60,268 bases of DNA, taken from positions 1-60,268 of the forward strand of contig NZ_AJXU01000027.1 of assembly GCF_000264315.1 (NCBI RefSeq). The letters are read 5' to 3'. Below the pieces are notes generated by a model, which saw only the letters and a program-made list of their open reading frames with translations, ran no database searches and had not been told where the DNA came from. The stretch is from Rhodanobacter fulvus Jip2 (GTDB lineage Bacteria; Pseudomonadota; Gammaproteobacteria; Xanthomonadales; Rhodanobacteraceae). Of the stretch, positions 7,057 to 16,700 are shown one piece after another. Every line of letters starts with the position of its first letter. The first letter of the stretch is position 1. Made by a program: the position numbers and the translations under genes.

Positions 7057-8037
7057 ATGAAAACCCGGATACTGGGAAACACCGGCTTTGCCGTCAGCGA
7101 AGTCGGCCTTGGTTGCTGGCAGTTTGGTGGCGACTTCGGCCCCATCAACGAAGCCACCGTCGACGGGATCATCGACGCCGCGCAGGAAACAGGCATCAAT
7201 TTCTTCGATACCGCCGACGTCTACGGTGACGGGGCGAGCGAGCGTTTTCTGGGTGAACGATTGGCCTCGAGCAAGCCGCGCCCGTTCATCGCCACCAAGT
7301 ACGGCCGCGCCGCGGACACCTATCCGAACGGCTATTCGCTCTCCAGCCTGCGCGACCGGATCAGGACCGCGCAGGATCGGTTGCGCTGCGACAGCATCGA
7401 CCTGCTGCAGTTGCATTGCGTGCCGCTGGCGCTGCTGCAGCGTGGCGAGATCTTCGACTGGCTGCGTACCGTGCAGCAGGAAAAGTTGATCAAGTTCTTT
7501 GGTGCCAGCGTCGAGACGGTGGAAGAAGGGCTGGTCTGCGCGCAGCACGACGACGTCAGCTCGCTGCAGGTCATCTTCAATGTGTTCCGGCAGAAGTTGC
7601 TGGACGAGTTGCTGCCCAAGGCGCAGGAAAAAAACATCGGCATCATCGTGCGGCTGCCGCTGGCCAGCGGCATGCTGAGCGGCAAGTACAACAGCAAGAC
7701 CCGCTTCGCGAGCACGGATCACCGCAACTACAACAAGGACGGCCAGGCGTTCAGCGTGGGCGAAACCTTTGCGGGCATCCCGTTCGAGAAAGGCATCCAG
7801 CTTGCCGACGCCGTCACGGCGAAAACGCCCGCGGGCTACACCACGGCGCAAATGGCCATGCGCTGGATCCTCGACCATCCCGCCGTCACCACGATCATCC
7901 CTGGCGCCAGCCGCGCCGAGCAGGTGCGCGAAAACGCCAAGGTCAGCGCGTTGCCGTCATTGCCGCAGACCTTGCATGACGACCTGGCCGCGTTCTATCG
8001 GAACGAGGTGGCGCAGCATATTCGCGGCGCCTATTGA
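7057..8037 (+). CDS. Aldo/keto reductase
   Basis: 326 aa. A (beta/alpha)8 NADPH-dependent carbonyl reductase. The catalytic tetrad is intact: Asp51 (in NFFDTADVYG), Tyr56, Lys81 (in FIATKYG) and His120 (in LLQLHC). The C-terminal GYTTAQMAMRWILDHPAVTT and IPGASRAEQV form the cofactor-phosphate site. It is nearest to the AKR class often annotated as oxidoreductases or pyridoxal/L-glyceraldehyde-type reductases; the substrate cannot be told. A strong AAAGGAG ribosome site precedes the start. It is followed by a perfect 12-bp hairpin shared with the convergent regulator. Confidence 0.9.
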   Translation: MKTRILGNTGFAVSEVGLGCWQFGGDFGPINEATVDGIIDAAQETGINFFDTADVYGDGASERFLGERLASSKPRPFIATKYGRAADTYPNGYSLSSLRDRIRTAQDRLRCDSIDLLQLHCVPLALLQRGEIFDWLRTVQQEKLIKFFGASVETVEEGLVCAQHDDVSSLQVIFNVFRQKLLDELLPKAQEKNIGIIVRLPLASGMLSGKYNSKTRFASTDHRNYNKDGQAFSVGETFAGIPFEKGIQLADAVTAKTPAGYTTAQMAMRWILDHPAVTTIIPGASRAEQVRENAKVSALPSLPQTLHDDLAAFYRNEVAQHIRGAY

Positions 8038-8052
8038 TCGGAAAACCCGTGC

Positions 8053-8084
8053 CGGCGGCTTGAATGCGCATCTTCAAGCCGCCG
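8053..8084. terminator. Bidirectional hairpin terminator
   Basis: A perfect 12-bp stem, CGGCGGCTTGAA (8053-8064) with TTCAAGCCGCCG (8073-8084), separated by 8 bases. It lies between two convergent genes and overlaps the last codons of the XRE regulator. There is no long T-run. Confidence 0.6.
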
Positions 8085-8910
8085 CCGCTCTGGCCTCGAT
8101 GTAGGCACGCAAGCGCTGCGCATCTCTCGCCTTCACCGGGTTGAACACGATCATGCCCAGGTCCGGTCGCCCGTCGACGCCAAAGGCGGAAAACTCGAGC
8201 TCCAGCAGACCCAGCTCCGCATGGCGCAGGCGCTTTACGCCTTCGCCATAGGCGTGGACATCGTTGGCCAGCCACAGCTTTTCGAATTCGGGGCTGAGCC
8301 GGGACATCTCCTCCACGAAACGGGTGATCTCCGCGCCCGCACCGGCGCGGGTCGCATCCGCACGAAAGGCGCCCACGACGAAACGGGCCACGCGTTGCCA
8401 GTCCGGCTGCGCGGCGCGTACGCGTGAATCGGAAAAAAGCAGGCGCAGGATATTGCGCTCCGATGGCGGCAGCTTGCTGTAGTCGGTAAGCACAACGGCG
8501 GCGGCGCGGTTCCAGGCCACCACATCCCACAGCGCGGTCTTGACGATGGCCGGGCTCACCTCCAGCGCGTCCAGCACGCGTTGCAGGCGCGGCGTCACGC
8601 CCGCAGTGGCCTTGTAGCGAACTCCGGGCGGATGGCCGAGGCCGAGCATGAACAGGTGCTCGCGCTCGGACTCGGTCAGCATCAACCCGTCCGCGATGCG
8701 GCCCAGCACCTCGGCCGACGGTGCGCCGCCGCGGCCTTGTTCCAGCCAGGTGTACCAGGTGGCGCTGATGTTGGCGCGCTGGGCGACTTCCTCCCGGCGC
8801 AGGCCCGGCGTGCGCCGGCGGCCGCCAACAAAGCCGAAGGTGGCCGGGTCGAGGCGGGTGCGCCGATCCTTCAGATAGGTGCCGAGCTGGCTGACGGTGG
8901 TGGCGGGCAT
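8074..8910 (-). CDS. XRE regulator with MmyB-like ligand domain
   Basis: 278 aa. The N-terminal helix-turn-helix (about residues 8-75) has the signature RRRTPGLRREEVAQRANISA and WYTWLEQGRGGAPSAEVL. The C-terminal MmyB-like PAS-related domain begins with LVVAWNRAA-type sequence (here DVVAWNRAAAVVL) and includes FNPVKARDAQRLRAY at the end. MmyB regulators are thought to bind small hydrophobic ligands and commonly repress a neighbouring oxidoreductase. Here the divergent neighbour 99 bp away is an SDR/epimerase-like gene, and the spacer holds a good palindrome, so it probably controls that gene and itself. Confidence 0.9.
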   Translation of the reverse strand: MPATTVSQLGTYLKDRRTRLDPATFGFVGGRRRTPGLRREEVAQRANISATWYTWLEQGRGGAPSAEVLGRIADGLMLTESEREHLFMLGLGHPPGVRYKATAGVTPRLQRVLDALEVSPAIVKTALWDVVAWNRAAAVVLTDYSKLPPSERNILRLLFSDSRVRAAQPDWQRVARFVVGAFRADATRAGAGAEITRFVEEMSRLSPEFEKLWLANDVHAYGEGVKRLRHAELGLLELEFSAFGVDGRPDLGMIVFNPVKARDAQRLRAYIEARAAAA

Positions 8911-8956
8911 GGCCGTTCCTGTTGGTTTTTATACCAGGATAATGCAACTACTTTAC

Positions 8957-8971
8957 CCGTATATTTTACGG
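8957..8971. promoter_or_regulatory. Candidate operator CCGTA-N5-TACGG
   Basis: A perfect inverted repeat with 5-bp arms and a 5-bp AT spacer, in the 99-bp gap between the divergent XRE regulator and SDR gene. Its position overlaps the probable promoter of the SDR gene, fitting repression by the XRE protein. Confidence 0.45.
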
Positions 8972-9009
8972 CATAGGATCGTTCCCACAACTCGACGGGA
9001 GACGATTCC

Positions 9010-9906
9010 ATGCGTATTTTCCTCACCGGCGCGACCGGTTTCATCGGCTCCAGGATCGTGCCGGAATTGCTGGCGGCCGGTCACCAGGTGCTGGGCATGA
9101 CCCGATCGGACGCGGGTGCCAAGGCGCTCGTTGCCGCCGGCGCGGAGGCTCACTTCGGTCTGCTGGAGGACCTGGACAGCGTGCGGCGTGGGGCGGCGGA
9201 TGCCGACGCGGTGATCCATACCGCGTTCGATCACGATTTCGCCCATTTCGTGGCCAACTGCGAAAAGGACGCGCGGGTGATCAAGGCCCTGGGTTCGGTG
9301 CTGGCGGGATCCGCGCGGCCGCTATTGCTGACGTCGGGGACGGGCGCGGGAATCGCGGCCGATGGGCAGCCGGCGATGGAAGATGTCTTCAACCCGGAAC
9401 ATCGCAACCCGCGCATAGCATCGGAACTGGCCGGTGCGGACATGCTGGCCGCTGGCGTGGCCGTGTCCGTGATGCGGTTGCCGCAGGTGCACGACACCAA
9501 CCGCCAAGGCCTCATCAGCCCGCTGATCGACATTGCCCGCGAGAAGGGTGTCTCGGCGTATGTCGGCGAGGGGTTGAACCGCTGGCCCGCCGCGCATGTG
9601 CTCGACGTGGCCAGGCTTTACCGGCTGGCGATCGAGAAATGCCAGCCCGGCGAGCGCTATCACGCCGTTGACGAAGAGGGCGTGTGCGTTCGCGACATTG
9701 CGCAGGTGATTGGTGCGGGCCTGAATGTGCCGGTCAAATCGATCGACGCCAGTGAGGCGCCGGATCATTTCGGCTGGTTGGGTGGCTTCATGGACCTCGA
9801 TCTGACCGCGTCGAGTGCGTGGACGCGTCGCGTGCTGGACTGGCATCCGACCGGGCCGAGCCTGATGGACGACCTCGAGCACATGGACTATTCGCGTCGG
9901 GACTGA
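9010..9906 (+). CDS. NAD(P)-dependent SDR/epimerase-like oxidoreductase
   Basis: 298 aa. The extended SDR Rossmann motif GATGFIGS lies at residues 7-14, followed by a YeeZ/atypical-SDR-like body. Instead of the classical YxxxK site the active region is degenerate (the usual Tyr/Lys pair is not in place, with SGTGAG and NPEHRNPRIASE in that area), which is common in atypical SDRs. It therefore could be a reductase, isomerase or regulator. It is divergent from the MmyB-type regulator and is its likely target. The ATG at 9010 starts directly at the first beta strand. Confidence 0.85.
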   Translation: MRIFLTGATGFIGSRIVPELLAAGHQVLGMTRSDAGAKALVAAGAEAHFGLLEDLDSVRRGAADADAVIHTAFDHDFAHFVANCEKDARVIKALGSVLAGSARPLLLTSGTGAGIAADGQPAMEDVFNPEHRNPRIASELAGADMLAAGVAVSVMRLPQVHDTNRQGLISPLIDIAREKGVSAYVGEGLNRWPAAHVLDVARLYRLAIEKCQPGERYHAVDEEGVCVRDIAQVIGAGLNVPVKSIDASEAPDHFGWLGGFMDLDLTASSAWTRRVLDWHPTGPSLMDDLEHMDYSRRD

Positions 9907-9912
9907 GCGGCT

Positions 9913-10896
9913 TCAACGGGTGCAGTCCTCATCCGTGCGCCAGCCGCTTCGCTTGAGAAAGCTGGCCGCATTGTCGTTGTCGACGTTGAGGATGTCCTGG
10001 ATCGCGCGCGGCTTGTCGCTGGCGTGCGCGTAGTAGGCACGGGCGATGCGGTAACCCACCCAGTAACCGAGGTCGCCCGGCGCTTCGGGCGTACCGGGGC
10101 CGTTGTACAGCCAGCGGGACATGTCGGTGTCCATGGCATGCGCCTGGAAATCGCGCTCGATGCGGCAAGCCTTGTCCCGCGTCCAGCGTTGCAGGTGGAC
10201 GTTCAGGACTTCGCCGGAGGTCAGTTCGCCGACGAACTCGGCGCCGCCTTCCACCAGCGAGGCAAACAGCACGGTGGCGTTCGCCGGCGGGGCCACCTGC
10301 GCCGCCGGCTGCTGCACGTGCACGTATTCGTGGGCGATCAGGTGCACCAGCCGCTGGGTGATGTCGGGGGCCAACCAGTTCGATCGGCAGATCACTTCGA
10401 GGCCGATCGTGACACCGCTCGCGGTGGTGGTGCCGCCGGTGTTGTTGCGTCCGATGACGATCGTCACCGGCGGAAACGTCGCCTGCGGATCGAGTGTGGT
10501 CAACGCGGAAAACACCTGCCGCAGTTGATCGCGTGCCGCCGGGAGCATCGGTACGCAGCGGCGTGCGTTACGGAAATCCTGCGGTGACCTGGCGATGGCA
10601 TCGGCCAGTTTTTCGGCGGAGGAAATCCGCGCCGTCACAAATTGCTGCAGGCCCGGCGAGCCGCTGTCGAGATAACCCGCCTGGAGCGCGGCAGCCGAGG
10701 GTTTGCCGTCGGCCTGGTCGTAGACGGCGTAAAAGCGCGCAACATCGTCGATGCGTACGACGGGTTGCCGCGAGCTGTTGGAGGGTGGTTCGGGCGGGGT
10801 CGCGGCCTGTGCAAAGGCGCTGAACAGCGCAAGCAAGAGCATGAGAATCGATCGGCGCACGTGGGGTCCTGGTGGCGGGGATTTATTCGCCGCCAT
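9913..10896 (-). CDS. Secreted DUF2268-like putative zinc protease
   Basis: 327 aa. A signal peptide (SILMLLLALFSAFAQA, cleavage near residue 31) sends it to the periplasm or outside. The core carries a HEYVH zinc-protease motif at about residues 189-193 and a downstream EGGAEFVGEL that could supply the third ligand, an arrangement typical of DUF2268-type predicted Zn-dependent proteases. Several Cys residues in the mature part may form disulfides. It ends 6 bp after the convergent SDR gene. Substrate unknown. Confidence 0.7.
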   Translation of the reverse strand: MAANKSPPPGPHVRRSILMLLLALFSAFAQAATPPEPPSNSSRQPVVRIDDVARFYAVYDQADGKPSAAALQAGYLDSGSPGLQQFVTARISSAEKLADAIARSPQDFRNARRCVPMLPAARDQLRQVFSALTTLDPQATFPPVTIVIGRNNTGGTTTASGVTIGLEVICRSNWLAPDITQRLVHLIAHEYVHVQQPAAQVAPPANATVLFASLVEGGAEFVGELTSGEVLNVHLQRWTRDKACRIERDFQAHAMDTDMSRWLYNGPGTPEAPGDLGYWVGYRIARAYYAHASDKPRAIQDILNVDNDNAASFLKRSGWRTDEDCTR

Positions 10897-10927
10897 GGTA
10901 TCCGCAACAAATCCCCACGCTGATTCC

Positions 10928-11050
10928 TTCCCCCGCGCAGCGGGGGAAGGTGCCGAAGGCGGAAGGGGCTACGCGGCATAGCCGCGCTGCTGCTTTTTGC
11001 ACCGGCGGAAAAGCGCCCCCATCCGCCCTCCGGGCACCTTCCCCCGCAGG
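10928..11050. repeat. Intergenic inverted-repeat element (CCTTCCCCCGC family)
   Basis: Left arm 10940-10969 and right arm 11014-11046 are imperfect reverse complements of about 30 bp (GCGGGGGAAGGTGCC...). The left arm is itself half of a small hairpin (CCTTCCCCCGC / GCGGGGGAAGG). A GC-rich loop with a T-run lies between. The element sits between two minus-strand genes and has the look of a dispersed intergenic repeat. Confidence 0.6.
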
Positions 11051-11066
11051 CAGGAATGGCCCTGTT

Positions 11067-11822
11067 TCAATACGGATGTTGTCGATAGAACAGCTCAAGC
11101 TGGCGGTACACCTTGGGCAGATGCTGGCGCAGCGCGGCGGGCGTTTCGAAGAACTGCTCGCTCGCCACCGCGAAGAATTCGGCCGGGTTTTCCAGGGCGT
11201 AAGGATCGATCGGCAACTCGGCGCCGTTGCGGTGCTCATCCTTCAGGCGATCCCAGGCGCTGGAGAAGACCTTCCACCACACGCGGTGATCCATCCGCCG
11301 ATGCATCGGCGGGAAGCCGTTGGCGTCGCCATTGAGCATGTCGAGCTTGTGTGCCATTTCGTGGATGACCACGTTGTGGCCAGGCGTTTCCCCGATGTGC
11401 AACACGTCCTCCCACGACAGGATCACCGGGCCGCGGCCCCACGCCTCGCCCAACAGCACGGCATCGGATTGGTGGACCACGCCCGCGTCGTCGGTATGCG
11501 AGCGGCGTGGGATGAAGGCGGCCGGGTAAACGATGACGCTGTGCCAGCCGTCGTACCAGTCCAGGCCCAGCTTCAGGATGGGCAGGCATGCGTGCGTCGC
11601 CAGCAGCACGCGATCGGCGTCGTCCAGTTCAACCCCTTCGACCGGCTCGATGGATTTGCGGTGCAGAAACAGCGTGGCCAGCACCCGCAGCGTCGCCTGG
11701 TCGGAAGCGCCCAGCCGACGCGCCGGCGCACAACGCCGCAGCGCCTTGTGCCAGAGGTCTTCGGCAATCGGACGCTGCGCGACGACGCGCCGCTCGCGCC
11801 AGTTTCGGATGAGCTTGAACAT
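11067..11822 (-). CDS. mtfA: MtfA-family zinc peptidase
   Basis: 251 aa. MtfA is a cytosolic zinc aminopeptidase-like protein that in Escherichia coli binds the Mlc (DgsA) repressor and so affects the glucose PTS. The family core is present: IVYPAAFIP, then SWEDVLHIGETPGHNVVIHE and the metal motif HEMAH (residues 154-158) followed by KLDMLNGDANG. The C-terminal Glu ligand lies in ENPAEFFAVASEQFFE. The ATG at 11822 begins at MFKLIRNW, the usual family start; a TTG four codons earlier is possible. No Mlc or PTS gene is nearby, so the peptidase role may matter more here. Confidence 0.9.
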   Translation of the reverse strand: MFKLIRNWRERRVVAQRPIAEDLWHKALRRCAPARRLGASDQATLRVLATLFLHRKSIEPVEGVELDDADRVLLATHACLPILKLGLDWYDGWHSVIVYPAAFIPRRSHTDDAGVVHQSDAVLLGEAWGRGPVILSWEDVLHIGETPGHNVVIHEMAHKLDMLNGDANGFPPMHRRMDHRVWWKVFSSAWDRLKDEHRNGAELPIDPYALENPAEFFAVASEQFFETPAALRQHLPKVYRQLELFYRQHPY

Positions 11823-12084
11823 GGATACCGCCAACGTGTTCGATCAGACACTCATGGCTTCGGCGCAATGCTTTTGCAAGCCCGCGCACGGATCGCCGCA
11901 CCCTGACGCCCTGCGTCGAGGATGGAGCCGTGTGTCGTGGTGGAAACGCGATGCGGAGAGTCCGCCTCGGGATGCGTGGCTGGTGCCTCTGCAGCCGATG
12001 GTCAGCCGCGCGTGGCGCCGCCTCGCATCCCCCGCATGAAACATGGGGTGAACCGGCTCAGGTCGAGTGGTTCACCGCGTGACG

Positions 12085-12300
12085 CTAGATCACGCGAAAT
12101 GCCTGCTGTCGCGCAAGACCATTGCGGTAGACGGGACGGCTGGCGTAGGTGCCCGTGGTGTAGCTGCTGTCGCGCATGCGTGAGCGACGGTGCGGGCGGT
12201 GGATGAAAAAGCCCTCGGGCAGGTGGACTGCGCGATTGACGGGTGAATCAGAGGTCGTGCCAGACCGCTTGGCCCGTGGGCTACGGTAGAACAATGACAT
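12085..12300 (-). CDS. Small basic hypothetical protein, possible AUC start
   Basis: 71 aa from the ATG at 12300: Arg/Ser/Tyr-rich, with no hydrophobic segment (FFIHRPHRRSRMRDSSYT). I know no family. A perfect AGGAGG ribosome site (complement of 12322-12327) lies 21 nt before the ATG, too far, but exactly 6 nt before an in-frame ATC at 12313-12315; no ATG, GTG or TTG lies between. Translation may therefore begin at AUC, adding five residues (KTSI after the start). A TACAAT -10-like box lies upstream at about 12362-12367. It could also be a leader or a false gene. Confidence 0.4.
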   Translation of the reverse strand: MSLFYRSPRAKRSGTTSDSPVNRAVHLPEGFFIHRPHRRSRMRDSSYTTGTYASRPVYRNGLARQQAFRVI

Positions 12301-12443
12301 GATTGAAGTTTTGATGGTGTGCCTCCTTTTTTTCCTTTATTTACAGTTGTTTGCGGCGAGATTGTAACATGTTTGGCCGGCCGGGGCCCGGTTGTCGGGG
12401 TGAAACCGCGCGGGTGCGACAAAAGGCCCGAAGCACGGACATG

Positions 12444-13511
12444 TCAGGTCGGCACCGTGGGGTGGCGAAAAGCGCGCAGCACGCCCGCGACGGCGAAGAA
12501 CAGCCACACCGCCAGGCTCACATACACGCCCACGTCCGGGATGACCTGCAGGAAATCCAGCTGCAGCGCCTGCGCCAATTCGTAGGTCGCCACGGTGTAC
12601 ATCCCCACCGGGAAAACGATGTCCCAGTCGTCGGCCTCATAGCGCAGCGGCACATGCCGCCAGGCGTAGCGCCAGCCTTCCAGAAGCAGCAGCAACGGTA
12701 TCCACCACGTGGCGGTCGCCCAGAAGAACAGCGTGAAACCTTTCACGAACGGCAGCAGCTGCGCCAGCGAACCCGATGCCGGGATGTGCTGCACCAACAG
12801 GCTGCCGGCCAGCGCAGTGATTGCCAGCGCACCCATGTTGATCCAGTACGGCGGGGTGAAATCGCGGGCGCGCAGGGGGAAGAACACCAGGCGATACACC
12901 ACCAGCGTGATGATCAACAGGTACAGCGCCGCACCCAGCAGATACAGGCACAGCGCCGTGAACAGCCACGCGGCATTGGGCGGCGACACGCTCGCCGTGC
13001 GCAGCACCAGCAACACGGCCAGCGCCTGCGTCGCCACCACGGCCACCAGCCAGCCACCGTTGATGCTGCGGGTGAAGCCGGGCTTGATGCGCGCGGTGAT
13101 GGTGGCGGCGAGGAACAGGTAGACAAGACCGACCCAGCTCACTGCACCCGCCAGCAGCAAGCCATCGGCAAGCCGGCGCAGCGGCACCACCAGCAGGCAT
13201 TGGCTGCCGAGTACGCAGGTGCCCGCCGCCAGGGTGAGAAAACCCGCGCCCCGGCCGGGGCTGACGAAATCGGCCAGCAGCTCGCGCGGAAAGTGCAGCA
13301 GGCGCAGCGTCGTCATCACCAGCAACACGGCATACGCCAGCAGATTCAGGCCGAACAACGCCTGCGCCAGCAACGTCATGCCGTGCTGGCTGACGTCGAT
13401 CGACACGATGCCGGTCGCCATCACCAGCGCGAAGCAGCCGGGATTCAGATGGCGGATTCGCGAGCGCACGATCATCGACAACGCATTCTGATGCATGGGC
13501 TTCTGTGCCAT
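12444..13511 (-). CDS. TDT (TehA/SLAC1)-family transporter
   Basis: 355 aa, about ten transmembrane helices. The first helix region HLNPGCFALVMATGIVSIDV matches the start of the tellurite-resistance/dicarboxylate transporter family (TehA, Mae1, plant SLAC1 anion channels). Further conserved parts are the paired helices around FVKGFTLFFWATATWWIPLL and the C-terminal FPVGMYTVATYELAQAL. These proteins move organic acids or anions through the inner membrane; the substrate here is unknown. It is divergent from the large glycoside hydrolase gene, with an operator-like site between the two. Confidence 0.85.
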   Translation of the reverse strand: MAQKPMHQNALSMIVRSRIRHLNPGCFALVMATGIVSIDVSQHGMTLLAQALFGLNLLAYAVLLVMTTLRLLHFPRELLADFVSPGRGAGFLTLAAGTCVLGSQCLLVVPLRRLADGLLLAGAVSWVGLVYLFLAATITARIKPGFTRSINGGWLVAVVATQALAVLLVLRTASVSPPNAAWLFTALCLYLLGAALYLLIITLVVYRLVFFPLRARDFTPPYWINMGALAITALAGSLLVQHIPASGSLAQLLPFVKGFTLFFWATATWWIPLLLLLEGWRYAWRHVPLRYEADDWDIVFPVGMYTVATYELAQALQLDFLQVIPDVGVYVSLAVWLFFAVAGVLRAFRHPTVPT

Positions 13512-13613
13512 GGGGCCGGGCAGGTCGATCGGGAAAGCCGTTCCACGATGCCACGGTCTTCTTCAACGTGGCGCGATGGAGACCCCACGGCTCGACGGTG
13601 CCCATGATCCGTC

Positions 13614-13634
13614 TTGACATGGTAACGTTATCTA
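13614..13634 (+). promoter_or_regulatory. LacI-type operator-like site after a TTGACA box
   Basis: TTGACA (13614-13619) is directly followed by TGGTAACGTTATCTA (13620-13634). The AACGTT centre and the TGGTAACGTTA half-palindrome resemble operators of LacI-family sugar regulators such as those controlling glycan-use genes in Xanthomonas. It lies 113 bp upstream of the glycoside hydrolase and about 103 bp upstream of the divergent transporter. No convincing -10 box follows at 17 bp. Confidence 0.45.
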
Positions 13635-13746
13635 CCGTGATCGCGGCGGAAGGTGGTTGGGGTTGGGCCGTCGGGCGATCGCACAAGCGCTGCTACCTTT
13701 TGCAGGCTCTTGATCGGGCCGGCGCCGACTTTCTGGGGAATGTTCC

Positions 13747-16700
13747 ATGTCTTTCTTCCTGCGATTCCTGTGGCTGGTCGTCCTTGGCGGCTGCATCGTG
13801 CCGGCCGCGCTGGCCGCTGACGGAACGGTGGTTTTCCAGCAGCCCGGTTTTCCCGCGGCCGATACGTCGCCGGTTTCGTCCGCGGCGCTGGCGGCGGGAT
13901 TTCCCGACGCACGCATGGTGAATGCGGCGCAGCTCGATGCGGCGCTCGGCTCGGCGCAGACGAAGTTGCTGGTGCTGCCTTATGGCTCGACCTATCCCGA
14001 GGCGGCTTGGCCGTCCATCCTGCGTTACCTCGACCGTGGCGGAAACCTGATCGTGCTGGGCGGCAAGCCGTTCACGCGGGCGGCGTATCGCGACGGCAAC
14101 ACGTGGCGGTTGCGCGAGTCCAGCGTGGCCGCATCGCTGGAGCTTTTCATCCAGGGTTGGCAGGCCACGCCCGGCTCGAAGACGCTGCAGTTCGAGCCGA
14201 ATGCGGATGTGGCGCCGACGCTGCCTGCGTTCGGCTGGACGCAGGCGTGGAGCCCGGTGATCCGGCTTTCGGTGGTGATGGACCCCAAGGACACGGCGGC
14301 CAACAATGGCAGTGAGGATGCTTTCCTGACCACGCTGGCCTGGGGCACGCGCGATGGCCACAAGCTGGCCGCGCCGGCGGTGCTGGTCGATCACGTGCAG
14401 CATCGTTTCGTGGGCGGGCGCTGGATCTTCCTGGCCTGCGATCCGGACGGCAACGCCTTTGCCAATCCCCCCTTGCTGCAGCGGCTGCAGGCGCTGGCGT
14501 TGCGCCAGCACGACCGCTTCACCTTCCGCCCGCGGATGCCGCTGTTCGTGCAGGGCGAGGCACTGCAGTTCCGGTTCGAGCCCGCGCGCGGGACCACGGT
14601 CGAGGCTGGCGATACGCTCAAGGTCAGCGTGCACGCGGACACCGGCGCCGCGCAGCACTACAGCTTCAAGGCCGATCCCACGCAGCCGGTGACCCTGCCG
14701 AAACAGGCGGCCGAAGGTTCCGGCCTGCATGTGGTCGAGGCCACGCTGGAGCGCAACGGCGCGCCGGCGTGGACGTATCGCTCAGGCTTCTGGATGCGCG
14801 ACCTGGCGTATCTGCGCAGCGGCCCGAAGCTCACCGTCAACGGCGACTATTTCCAGCTCGACGGCAAGCCGCTGCCGGTGGTCGGCACCACCTACATGGC
14901 CGGTGATGTCGATCGCGACTACCTGCGCAAGCCCAACGTGTGGGTGTGGGACCGGGACCTGAAGCAGATCCGCGCCGGCGGGTTGAACATGATCCGCACC
15001 GGCATCTGGTCGGCCTGGAACCGGCTGGTCGACCCCGACAAGTCGGCCAGCGAGGCGACCTTGCGCGCGGTCGAGGCGATGCTGATGACGGCGCGGCGTA
15101 ATGACCTCCCCGTGCAGTTCAACCTGTTCGCGTTTCTTCCCGAGACATTCGGCGCCGGTAACGCCTATCTCGATCCAGCCGCCTTGGCGATGCAGGATCG
15201 CTTCGTGCATTCGCTGGTGCAGCGCTTCCACGACGTGCCGTTCCTGCTGTGGGATCTGATCAACGAACCCAGCGCCAATACGAATCTGTGGAAGACGCTG
15301 CCGCAGGGCGACGCGCTGGAGCAGCAGGCGTGGCGGCGCTGGCTGAAGCAACGTTATCCCGACCAGGCTGCGCTGCTGGCGGCGTGGTCGGAGCCATCGT
15401 TCGGCAAGGGGCGGGCGCTGCAGTCGAAGCCGGATGTGGCGCCGCCCGAGGCCGGTGCGGCCGATCCGTTTGCCTTGCCCGTCGCCGGCGCATTCGATCC
15501 GGATGGCGTGCGTGCCGGCGCCAATCCGCTGAAGGTCTACGACTATTACCTGTTCACCCAATCCGTCTTCAACGACTGGGTGAAACACATGCGCGCCACG
15601 CTCCGCGACGCCGGCTCCGACCAGTTGGTGGTTGTGGGTCAGGAGGAGGGCGGCGTGGCGACGCGGCTGTCGCCGGCGTTCTTCTCGCCGCTGGTGGACT
15701 TCACCACCACGCATCTGTGGTGGGATTTCGACAGCGCGCTGTGGGCGGGCTTGTCGGCAAAGATGCCGGGCCAGCCGATGCTGATCCAGGAACTGGGCGA
15801 GCAACGGCGGCTGGACCAGCGCGACCGCCTGCGCTTTTCGCCGCAAATAGAGGGCTGGCAACTCGAGCGCAAGATGGCGATCTCGTTCGCCCAGGGCGCG
15901 GGCGGCATCGAGTGGGTGTGGAACGTCAACGCCCGCATGGCCAACGACAACGAGACGCCGATCGGCGCCATCCGCGTGGATGGCACCGAGAAGCCCGAGG
16001 CACGGGTGCTGGCAGGATTCGCGCATTTTGTGGCGACCAGCCCGGCCAGCTTCACCCGCATCGAAGCGCCTGCCGTCACCATGGTGACGTCGCAGTCGCT
16101 GATCTACAGCGGCATGCGCGACCTGGCCATGGCCACCCAGAAAAAGTCGCTGCGTGCCTTGGCCTATGACACCCACACGCCCGCGCGATTGCTGCCGGAG
16201 AATCGGCTGACCGAACTCGGCCAGCCGAAGCTGGTGATCCTGCCGGCGGCGCAGGCGCTGACCGACGACGCGTGGCAACACCTGCTCGACTACGTGGCCA
16301 ACGGTGGCTGCCTGCTGGTGTCCGGGCCGGTGCAGCGCAACGAGCATTGGCAGGCGGTCGACCGGCTCACGCCACTGAAGCTGAAGGCGGACGTGTTTCC
16401 CATCGCGGTACGGCAATCCACGCTGAGCTTGCCGGGCCACGAGCATCCGCTGCAGGTCAGCTACCCCGCCGGCGTGCAGCAGGCGCCGATCGAGAGCATG
16501 CGATTCGATGACGGCGCGTCACTGAAGGTTGTTCGCCACGGCAAGGGCAAGCTGATCTGGGTGGCCGATCCGGTGGCGTTTGCCGAGGGCTACGACACGC
16601 AGGCGGCGTTGTATGCGTGGGCGCTGGCGCAGGCCGGCGTCGCCCCCGCCTTCACCCAACTGCAGCCGCTGTCGCCGGGCGTGCTGGCGTTTCCCACCGT

